DNA of 11,502 nt, from assembly GCA_030602145.1 (NCBI GenBank), contig JAUWAH010000030.1, positions 1 through 11,502 of the forward strand. Direction: 5' to 3'. Made by a program: the position numbers and the translations under genes. The DNA comes from Desulfobulbus sp. Lineage in GTDB: Bacteria > Desulfobacterota > Desulfobulbia > Desulfobulbales > Desulfobulbaceae. Each line of letters begins with the position of its first letter. Within the stretch, counting starts at the first letter, position 1. The notes under the pieces are model-generated. The model did not search any database. It was given only the letters and a program-made list of their open reading frames with translations, and had not been told where the DNA came from. Below, piece by piece: positions 6,187 through 11,502 of the stretch.

Positions 6187-6630
6187 ATGGCAAGAAAGAG
6201 GAAAGAGATACAGGCGATCCGTTCGGATGTCCCCATCTACCCCATCGGTGTCGCCGCCAAGTTGCTCAACGTCCATCCCCGTACCCTGCGGATCTACGAG
6301 CAGGAAGGGCTGATCAAGCCAACGGTGGTGGGCAACCGGCGGATGTTTTCCGCCGACGATATTCAGTGGATTACCTGCCTGCGGACCTTCATCCATGAAG
6401 AGGGCATCAGTATCCCAGGGCTGAAGAAGTTGTTGGACTACATTCCCTGCTGGGAGGTGGCAGGTTGCCCGGCCGCAATCCACGAACGGTGCACGGCCCG
6501 GGTTGATCGGGCAGTACCGCGAACCCTTCACGCGGTCGGAGATATAGCCGCCCGGATGGAGGCCAAGGAGCAGGACCAGCAGAAGCGGGAAGGAGGCGAT
6601 CAAAAAAAAAAGCGCCAATCCTCTGCCTGA
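6187..6630 (+). CDS. MerR-family (HspR-like) transcriptional regulator with Cys-containing tail
   Basis: A 147-residue DNA-binding regulator. The winged helix-turn-helix spans about residues 17-85 with the family signature IYPIGVAAKLLNVHPRTLRIYEQEGLIKP and wing GNRRMFSADDI. The wording is close to HspR-type MerR proteins, which repress heat-shock genes. After the DNA-binding part the usual long dimer helix is replaced by a segment with Cys88, Cys94 and Cys102 (PCWEVAGCP and ERC), then a charged Lys/Gln-rich end. The cysteines could bind a metal or Fe-S centre, or sense redox; this is inference. The ATG at 6187 follows a perfect AGGAGG (6176-6181). It lies 86 bp after the NrfD-family gene on the same strand. 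Ten consecutive A bases (6602-6611) encode part of the C-terminus. Confidence 0.88.
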   Translation: MARKRKEIQAIRSDVPIYPIGVAAKLLNVHPRTLRIYEQEGLIKPTVVGNRRMFSADDIQWITCLRTFIHEEGISIPGLKKLLDYIPCWEVAGCPAAIHERCTARVDRAVPRTLHAVGDIAARMEAKEQDQQKREGGDQKKKRQSSA

Positions 6631-6941
6631 GGGATCTGGCGGAGAAAAAAGCGGTTGTTGGATTCACCCGCGAGGTATGGCGCCGATCCTGCGGTTGAAC
6701 GGAGGTGGCGGCGAGACAGTGTCGGCATATTCCCGCTGGCGTTCGCCTGCCGGGCATGGATAAAGGAAAAAGAATTGGTCAAGCGCGGAGGCGTCCCCAA
6801 GTGGGGACGCCTTTTCTATGTGAACGGTGTTGCATCCGGCTCCGTTGCCATGCCGGGGTGCAGGCCTTGCATTGGTCGTTGCAGCCGGCCGGATTGAGCC
6901 AGCCATGCTGGTTATGCAGCGGGCGCTGAAACGGACAAGGC
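6631..6941. other. 311-bp convergent gap between MerR and PAS regulator genes
   Basis: No supported gene is present. The only clear element is the plus-strand intrinsic terminator at 6790-6815. After the minus-strand gene end (6942) there is only a weak CCAGC-CAT-GCTGG hairpin without a T-tract, so I see no convincing terminator for the PAS regulator. Confidence 0.65.
6790..6815 (+). terminator. Intrinsic terminator of the plus-strand membrane-subunit/MerR cluster
   Basis: GGCGTCCCC (6790-6798), a 4-nt loop AAGT, the perfect complement GGGGACGCC (6803-6811), then TTTT (6812-6815). The stem is 9 bp and GC-rich. The opposite strand lacks a T-tract after the stem, so it acts in the plus direction, 160 bp after the MerR stop. 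Confidence 0.9.
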
Positions 6942-9344
6942 TTACTCTTCTTCCTCGCCGCCTTCCGGGTGCATAATGGCATATCGCTCTATCTTGCGGC
7001 GCAGGGTATCCTTGGAAATACCAAGTTCCCTGCAGGTGGCCATTTTTCGCCAGCGGTTGCGCTCCAGACTGAGGGTGATGGCCTGTTTTTCGATGTCCTC
7101 CAGGGTTTGCGGACCGGCATCTCGGCGGGAGCGGGCCTCGGCGGGTTCCGATCCGGCTCCAAAGGGGTCGGGCAGGTGCTGGGGCTGGATGTAACCGCCA
7201 TCGCAGAGGATGAACGCATACTCGACGATGTTCTCCAGTTCGCGGATGTTGCCCGGATAGTCGTAACGCATGAGCATGGTCAGGGCGGCCGAGGACATGC
7301 CGACAATGTCCTTGCCCTGCTGGGCGCTGTACTTCTTGATGAAATGGTCGACCAGCAATGGAATGTCCTCTTTGCGTTCCCTGAGCGGCGGCAGGCTGAT
7401 CTTGACCACGTTGAGCCGGTAAAAGAGATCGTTGCGGAATGTTCCCTCGTTCACCAGGACCTGAAGGTTGCGGTTGGTGGCGGTAATGATGCGGACATCC
7501 GCCTTGACCGGCAGGTTGGATCCCAGCGGCTCATAGACTTTTTCCTGGAGCACCCTCAGCAGTTTGACTTGCACGCTGCCGGGCAGGTCCCCAATCTCGT
7601 CCAAAAAAAGAGTGCCACCCTCGGCGGCGGCGAACCGGCCGAGTTTGTCCTTGCGGGCATCGGTGAAGGCTCCAGCCTTGTACCCGAACAATTCCGATTC
7701 CAACAGGGTCTCCGGCAGGGCTGCGCAGTTGACGATGACAAAGGGTTTGTCGGCGCGGTCGCTGGCGTTGTATAGCGCCCGGGCGACCAGTTCCTTGCCG
7801 GTGCCAGACTCGCCGAGGATGAGCACGGTGCTGGGGCTGCGGGCGATATCCGGGAGGATGCCGAAGAGGCGTTGCATGGCCGCCGATTTGGAGAGGATGG
7901 CGTCGAACGTATACTTCTGATGCAGTTGTTCCCGCAGGGTGGTGATGGTGGTCAGGTCGCGGAAAGTTTCGACACCGCCGATAATGTTCCCTTCATGGTC
8001 GGTGAGCGGCGCGGCGCTGATGCTGATCGGCACTTTTTCGCCACGGCTGTTGCGAATGGTGATAGAACGATTGGCCACCGGCGCGCCGGTGTACAGGCTC
8101 TCGGCGATGGCGCAGTTCTTGCCGCAGATGGACGAATGGAAGATGTCCGAGCAGGAGAGTCCCATTGCGTCCTCGCGGGACCAGCCGGTGATCTCTTCGG
8201 CCGCTCGGTTGAATGAGGTGATGTTCCAGTTGCGGTCCACGGTGAACACGCCGTCAGCGATGGAGTCGAGGATCAGGCTTTCTCGGATCGAGGAGGTGTT
8301 GTCGCGAAACGTTTCAATGCCACCGATAATGTTGCCGAAGTCGTCAAGCAGCGGTGACGAACTGATGGTCACCGGGATGGAGTTGCCCGCCTTGCCCTTG
8401 ATGAAGATGGCGCGGTCGACGAACATGGAATTGCTGTCGATCGCCTTCTGCAAAAGACAGTCGCTCCCGCAGACACTGGAATGAAAAATCTCCCGGCACG
8501 GTTTGCCGATCACCTCTTCCTGTTTCCAGCCGGTGATGTGCTCGGCTGCCCGGTTGAACGAGGTGATGATCCGGTTGCGGTCAATGGTAAAGACGCCGTC
8601 GGCCACCGATGCCAGGATCAGGGTGTTATGCAGGGTCTCGGAACAGTCGTGAAAAGTCTGAACACCGCCAATAACCTGACCGTTGAGGTCGTAAAGAGGG
8701 GCAAGCGACAGGGAGAGGGGAAAAAAACGTCCATCTTTGTGCGTGGTGAAGACCGCTTGGGCAATAAACGATGTATCCACCTCCATGGCGTGTTTGAGGA
8801 GGCATTGATTTTCGCAAAACTCCGGCGGGAAAATAGTTTGATAATTTTTGCCGATCACCTCCTCCTGCTTCCAGCCGGTGATCTGTTCGGCAGCCCGGTT
8901 GAACGAAATGATGTCCATTGATCGATTGACGGTGAGCACGCCTTCGGAAACTGAATCGAGCAGCAAATGGTAATAGAGTGATTGATTGTTGCTGTCCAGG
9001 GCCAGGACGGCACCGGCGACACACTGGTCCCGGTCCCAGAGAGGTGTGACGGTGGCGAGTACCTCCAGGGCCTGCTCGACCGGTCCATTGCCGGGCGTAA
9101 GCATTGCTTGCCTGGTGATCGATTCTCCCCATTTTTCTTCGCTAAAAAGATCGATCAGGCTACCGGCATTGTCTTTGAACTCGAGCAGTTCATCCATGGC
9201 TCTACCGACGAGTTCGGCCGGTTGCCGGTGGGTCAGGTTCAGGGCGTTCTTGTTGAGCCCGATGATCCGGCCCTCCCGATCCAGGTGGAAAATGGCCAGC
9301 GCACATTGTAACGGATTGATCTGGTCGGTTATAGGTTCACGCAT
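6942..9344 (-). CDS. Sigma-54-dependent regulator with four PAS domains
   Basis: An 800-residue one-component activator with a sensory half and a sigma-54 activator half. PAS1 occupies about 10-120. PAS2 (128-238), PAS3 (243-350) and PAS4 (358-464) are clear repeats of one another, each with an ITGW signature and a CX3C motif (Cys177/181, 292/296, 407/411) spaced exactly 115 residues apart. The AAA+ core (about 482-720) has Walker A GESGTGKE (511-518), sigma-54 loop GAFTDA (558-563, Asp where GAFTGA has Gly), Walker [12 protein letters not shown] (576-586) and PPLRERKEDIPLL (652-664). A Fis-type helix-turn-helix lies at 766-786 (CRELGISKDTLRRKIERY). There is no membrane segment, so it senses an intracellular signal, perhaps redox or a cofactor. 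It is divergent from the Fe-S/cytochrome operon, which has a -24/-12 promoter candidate, so that operon is its likely target. The start ATG at 9344 has no strong Shine-Dalgarno. Confidence 0.95.
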   Translation of the reverse strand: MREPITDQINPLQCALAIFHLDREGRIIGLNKNALNLTHRQPAELVGRAMDELLEFKDNAGSLIDLFSEEKWGESITRQAMLTPGNGPVEQALEVLATVTPLWDRDQCVAGAVLALDSNNQSLYYHLLLDSVSEGVLTVNRSMDIISFNRAAEQITGWKQEEVIGKNYQTIFPPEFCENQCLLKHAMEVDTSFIAQAVFTTHKDGRFFPLSLSLAPLYDLNGQVIGGVQTFHDCSETLHNTLILASVADGVFTIDRNRIITSFNRAAEHITGWKQEEVIGKPCREIFHSSVCGSDCLLQKAIDSNSMFVDRAIFIKGKAGNSIPVTISSSPLLDDFGNIIGGIETFRDNTSSIRESLILDSIADGVFTVDRNWNITSFNRAAEEITGWSREDAMGLSCSDIFHSSICGKNCAIAESLYTGAPVANRSITIRNSRGEKVPISISAAPLTDHEGNIIGGVETFRDLTTITTLREQLHQKYTFDAILSKSAAMQRLFGILPDIARSPSTVLILGESGTGKELVARALYNASDRADKPFVIVNCAALPETLLESELFGYKAGAFTDARKDKLGRFAAAEGGTLFLDEIGDLPGSVQVKLLRVLQEKVYEPLGSNLPVKADVRIITATNRNLQVLVNEGTFRNDLFYRLNVVKISLPPLRERKEDIPLLVDHFIKKYSAQQGKDIVGMSSAALTMLMRYDYPGNIRELENIVEYAFILCDGGYIQPQHLPDPFGAGSEPAEARSRRDAGPQTLEDIEKQAITLSLERNRWRKMATCRELGISKDTLRRKIERYAIMHPEGGEEEE

Positions 9345-9424
9345 CGAACGGACATGCTCTGGTGGAAAAGATGGATGATAAGGACGGGCGGCGAGCGCCC
9401 GCCTTGCCGGTGGTTGTCAAACAA

Positions 9425-9456
9425 ACAGGTAACCTGTGATACAGGTCTGCGCAGGT
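9425..9456. promoter_or_regulatory. Cluster of alternating ACAGGT / ACCTGT half-sites, upstream activator site candidate
   Basis: ACAGGT (9425-9430), ACCTGT (9432-9437) and ACAGGT (9441-9446) form two overlapping perfect inverted repeats, with a 1-nt and a 3-nt centre. A further CAGGT follows at 9452-9456. Relative to a start site predicted near 9585 this is about -160 to -129, the usual distance for sigma-54 activator binding. Confidence 0.5.
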
Positions 9457-9499
9457 CAACGCTCGGACTATACCATATATTTGAAAACTTGCTCTTCCC

Positions 9500-9521
9500 T
9501 TGGAATTGAGGTATGTTCCAA
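9500..9521. promoter_or_regulatory. Inverted repeat TTGGAA-N10-TTCCAA, activator site candidate
   Basis: Perfect 6-bp arms (9500-9505 and 9516-9521) separated by 10 bp put the half-sites 16 bp apart, centred about 74 bp before the predicted transcription start. The layout suits a dimeric helix-turn-helix protein. Which protein binds is unknown. Confidence 0.45.
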
Positions 9522-9558
9522 CGTTGCCTTTTTGACGAAATGAGCGGTCATTCATTCT

Positions 9559-9574
9559 CGGCCTTTTTGTTGCC
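9559..9574 (+). promoter_or_regulatory. Candidate sigma-54 (-24/-12) promoter of the Fe-S/cytochrome operon
   Basis: The sequence CGGCCTTTTTGTTGCC has the invariant GG (9560-9561) and GC (9572-9573) exactly 10 bp apart, with TTGC fully matching the -12 element and GGC matching the -24 element. Predicted start is near 9585, giving a leader of about 55 nt to the ATG at 9640. Its position between a sigma-54 activator and the operon supports the call. Confidence 0.6.
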
Positions 9575-9639
9575 AGAACATGTCATTGCAGCACGGGGTG
9601 CTGATGTCGTCTTTATCTTTTTTATCGCGAGGGGATCGA

Positions 9640-10407
9640 ATGAACATTAACGAGTTGGAAAAAATGAAAAACGAAGGGGTGGAGCATCTGCCATCACTGG
9701 AACGGCGCGCCTTTTTACGCGCCGGTCTGGCGATCACCGGCTTGTACATGGGCGGGACGATCCTCTCCTTGACCTCGGCCAGGGATGCGCAAGGCGCTGT
9801 CGGTTCCATGCCGACAAGCAGCAAGTATCCGTATAAGCCTCATTACAGCATGGTGATGCGGCAGAATCTCTGCGTGGACTGCGAATTGTGCATGGAGGCC
9901 TGCGTTCGCACCAACCATGTGCCATCGTATGGGTGGAGAACCACTATTCTGGAACGTACCCGAACGATTGGTCCCGATCAGAAAGAAACAATATTCATGC
10001 CTGTTCTCTGCAACCAGTGCAACGAACCGCCCTGCGTGCGCGTCTGTCCCACCGTGGCCACCTATAAGGACAGGACCACCGGTATTGTGGTCATGGAGAA
10101 CAGGAAATGCATCGGCTGCAAAACCTGCATGGCCGCCTGCCCCTACAATGCCCGGTATTTCAACGAGGAAGTCCGGGCCGTGGATAAATGCAACTTCTGT
10201 CTGGATACCCGCCTCTCCAAAGGTATGAAGGATACGGCCTGCGTTGAGGCCTGTCCCGCCCATGTCAGAATATTTGGCGATCTCAGTGATCCGAACAGTG
10301 AGGTCTATAAACTGGTGCATCAGCCGGAGACAACGGTATGGGTACTGCGGCCTGAAACCGGAGCCCTGCCGAACGTTTTTTATATGAATGTGGTCTTGGA
10401 CATTTAA
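9640..10407 (+). CDS. Tat-exported ferredoxin-like subunit with four 4Fe-4S clusters (DsrO/HmcB/PsrB-type)
   Basis: A 255-residue periplasmic electron-transfer subunit. The N-terminus carries a twin-arginine signal ERRAFLRAG (21-29) with a hydrophobic stretch to about 47, so it is exported folded with its clusters. Sixteen cysteines in four groups match the four-cluster ferredoxin family: CX2CX2CX3C at 78-88, CX2CX4CX3C at 124-136, CX2CX2CX3C at 157-167, and CX2CX13CX3C at 184-205. The segment from VDKCNFC to FGDLSDPNSE is typical of subunits that dock on NrfD-family proteins. The ATG at 9640 is preceded by a GAGGGG stretch and puts the Tat motif at a normal depth. It is first in an operon with the six-haem cytochrome, 22 bp downstream. 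The likely membrane partner is the NrfD-family protein at 4910. It would pass electrons between the quinone site and the cytochrome; direction is not determined. Confidence 0.92.
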   Translation: MNINELEKMKNEGVEHLPSLERRAFLRAGLAITGLYMGGTILSLTSARDAQGAVGSMPTSSKYPYKPHYSMVMRQNLCVDCELCMEACVRTNHVPSYGWRTTILERTRTIGPDQKETIFMPVLCNQCNEPPCVRVCPTVATYKDRTTGIVVMENRKCIGCKTCMAACPYNARYFNEEVRAVDKCNFCLDTRLSKGMKDTACVEACPAHVRIFGDLSDPNSEVYKLVHQPETTVWVLRPETGALPNVFYMNVVLDI

Positions 10408-10429
10408 TGGAGAACAAGGAGAATTGAAG

Positions 10430-11137
10430 ATGAAGATACGAGCAATACTGATGCCCACACTGTGTTTGATCGCGATCGCGGGGATTTCTTTTGCGACCGG
10501 CAAGAACGATGCTTCCTCGCCTGCAGCTCCTTCAGACGCGGTGTCCGCGAAGCAGTATGAATCGTTTGGCAATACACAGATCATCGACATGGAGCCGGTC
10601 AAATCCATGTTCAGCCATAAATCCCACGTGGTGACCTACGGTCTGTCCTGCGACAGTTGTCATCCCAGCCTGTTTGAACGCAAGCGGGGCGCGGCCAAGG
10701 CCAAGGGAGACTACAACCACGCCAGTCATGATGCAGGTAAATATTGCGGCGCCTGCCATGACGGCAGCACCGCCTTCAGCACCACCGGGCCCGAGACCTG
10801 TAAAACATGTCACGGCAGCGACATGAAACAGCCTGAAATCGTGGTGTTCAATCGGCCGGTCAAGGGTGTGTTGTTCACTCATAAGGAGCATGTGGATATG
10901 GGACTCACCTGTGCAAGCTGCCATGACAGCGCTTTCGAGATGCGCGTGGGCGCCGCCGAAGAACACCCGGAAAAATTCAACATGCAGGCCCTTTATGCCG
11001 GCAAGTACTGCGGTGTCTGCCATAACGGCAATATCGCCTTTGCCTCAAACACCCGCTGTGCATCCTGCCACATTGGGGTCAAGGGTGTGGAGAGGATGTT
11101 GAACAAGGCAAACCCGGGCACAACAAGAAAATATTGA
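10430..11137 (+). CDS. Periplasmic hexahaem cytochrome c with two c7-type trihaem domains
   Basis: A 235-residue cytochrome with a Sec signal peptide (about 1-22, ISFA/TG region). Six CXXCH haem-binding motifs lie at 74-78, 106-110, 124-128, 161-165, 194-198 and 210-214. They form two repeats of a c7-type trihaem domain (about 56-130 and 143-216), each opening with FSHKSH or FTHKEH, which supplies distal histidines, and each with GKYCGXCHXG in the middle. Domain 1 has extra histidines at 97 and 100 (NHASH), where domain 2 has NMQAL. The ATG at 10430 is preceded by AAGGAGA with 7-nt spacing. It lies 22 bp after the Fe-S gene and before an intrinsic terminator, so it is the last gene of the operon. 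It probably takes electrons from, or gives them to, the Fe-S subunit and other periplasmic redox proteins. The arrangement resembles Geobacter CbcS/T-type pairs, but orthology is not claimed. Confidence 0.92.
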   Translation: MKIRAILMPTLCLIAIAGISFATGKNDASSPAAPSDAVSAKQYESFGNTQIIDMEPVKSMFSHKSHVVTYGLSCDSCHPSLFERKRGAAKAKGDYNHASHDAGKYCGACHDGSTAFSTTGPETCKTCHGSDMKQPEIVVFNRPVKGVLFTHKEHVDMGLTCASCHDSAFEMRVGAAEEHPEKFNMQALYAGKYCGVCHNGNIAFASNTRCASCHIGVKGVERMLNKANPGTTRKY

Positions 11138-11152
11138 TTGTATTGCCTTGCC

Positions 11153-11190
11153 GGGGCGGGTATTCAACCCGCCCCTTTTCTTTTCTTTTC
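11153..11190 (+). terminator. Intrinsic terminator of the Fe-S/cytochrome operon
   Basis: GGGGCGGGT (11153-11161) and ACCCGCCCC (11167-11175) form a perfect 9-bp stem with a 5-nt loop ATTCA, followed by a T-rich tail (TTTTCTTTTCTTTTC). It begins 16 bp after the cytochrome stop. Confidence 0.93.
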
Positions 11191-11502
11191 CAGCTCTCCC
11201 GCCCCCTTTCGTCCAGTCCATCTGCCATTCTTCTCGCTGCCGATGGGCGAGATGCGATCATTGCTTGTTGCGGCCCGGTTTGAATGACTGATGGGCTCAA
11301 AATGAGCCAGTCAGGTTCGTTGTTGTTCTATCTCTCTGTTTGCAAAGAATTTTTTTGCCCACCCTTCCTTATTCGATCAAAATCTATCCCTCGATAGATG
11401 GTCACGATATACCGCTGACACACCTCTCTTTTCGGTAAGATTACAATTATTTTTGTTTTATTCCAATATGTTGAGATGTGGTCGCGGCTTGTCGTCCGAG
11501 TG
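11191..11502. other. Gene-free right end of the window
   Basis: No open frame here has a ribosome-binding site or recognisable product. Visible structure includes a bulged hairpin at 11285-11313 and a short CTATC-CCTC-GATAG repeat around 11380-11400. The last 150 bp become AT-rich, as in an upstream region of a gene beyond the window. Confidence 0.55.
11285..11313. repeat. Bulged hairpin downstream of the cytochrome operon
   Basis: GGCTCA (11294-11299) pairs with TGAGCC (11303-11308) around AAA. An outer stem TGACT (11285-11289) pairs with AGTCA (11309-11313), with a 4-nt bulge GATG on the left side only. No T-tract follows on either strand, so a terminator is unlikely. Confidence 0.4.

Larger units (their letters stand above)
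9345..9639. promoter_or_regulatory. Divergent control region of PAS regulator and Fe-S/cytochrome operon
   Basis: This 295-bp region contains, from left to right: a GC-rich hairpin CGGGCG-GCGAG-CGCCCG, alternating ACAGGT/ACCTGT elements (9425-9456), the inverted repeat TTGGAA-N10-TTCCAA (9500-9521), a sigma-54-type promoter (9559-9574) and the leader of the Fe-S gene. The parts are listed separately where supported. I find no gene in it. Confidence 0.6.

Noticed and set aside
6969..7775. Plus-strand open frame of 268 codons opposite the PAS regulator
   Set aside because: It mirrors the AAA+ and HTH coding region of the minus-strand gene. It is a shadow of GC-rich coding sequence.
9715..10608. 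Minus-strand open frame of 297 codons opposite the Fe-S and cytochrome genes
   Set aside because: It spans two clearly functional plus-strand genes with cofactor-binding motifs, and its own product shows no family features.
11079..11300. Minus-strand open frame of 73 codons after the cytochrome
   Set aside because: It runs through the intrinsic terminator and has no ribosome-binding site or recognisable product.
1..11502. tRNA or rRNA genes, CRISPR arrays, insertion sequences, phage genes
   Set aside because: I looked on both strands and saw no cloverleaf or rRNA sequence, no regularly spaced repeat array, no transposase or integrase motif and no terminal inverted repeats.

Overview
The window looks like chromosome of a respiring anaerobic member of the Desulfobacterota (the old Deltaproteobacteria), possibly a Desulfobulbales-type sulfate or sulfur metaboliser. 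This rests on gene content: two sigma-54 activators, one with stacked PAS domains, a multihaem c7-type cytochrome, a Tat-exported four-cluster ferredoxin, an NrfD-family membrane subunit and an HspR-like MerR regulator. Coding DNA is moderately GC-rich with strong Shine-Dalgarno sites. The genus is inference.

Left part (1-4014). On the minus strand a stand-alone cyclic-nucleotide-binding-fold protein (1000-1497) is followed after 3 nt by a sigma-54 activator (1-996, cut by the window edge) that has no N-terminal sensor domain. Divergent from them is a secreted thermonuclease-family protein (1686-2183). The 188-bp gap between them holds two near-identical 15-nt repeats and two perfect small palindromes. 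Convergent with the nuclease is an FtsH-type membrane AAA+ zinc protease (2200-4014, minus, GTG start).

Middle (4015-6941). A 684-bp gene-free stretch contains a strikingly AT-rich block with a 30-bp imperfect palindrome and a pair of mutually exclusive hairpins. It leads into a plus-strand cluster: a 38-residue one-helix membrane protein, a 10-helix NrfD-family quinone-interacting membrane protein, and a MerR/HspR-type regulator with an unusual Cys-containing tail. A strong intrinsic terminator lies at 6790-6815.

Right part (6942-11502). A minus-strand 800-residue regulator with four PAS domains and a sigma-54 activator core is divergent from a two-gene operon: a Tat-exported ferredoxin-like subunit with four 4Fe-4S clusters, then a six-haem periplasmic cytochrome, closed by an intrinsic terminator. 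The 295-bp divergent region holds a good -24/-12 sigma-54 promoter candidate and upstream inverted repeats placed where an activator would bind.

Taken together, 4699-11137 reads as one respiratory module: membrane quinone subunit, periplasmic Fe-S subunit and multihaem cytochrome. It is split into two operons by its own two regulators. No molybdenum catalytic subunit is present, so the module more likely moves electrons between the quinone pool and periplasmic cytochromes than reduces a substrate itself. The nearest known parallels are the Cbc-type complexes of Geobacter and the membrane and periplasmic subunits of Dsr, Hmc and alternative complex III.
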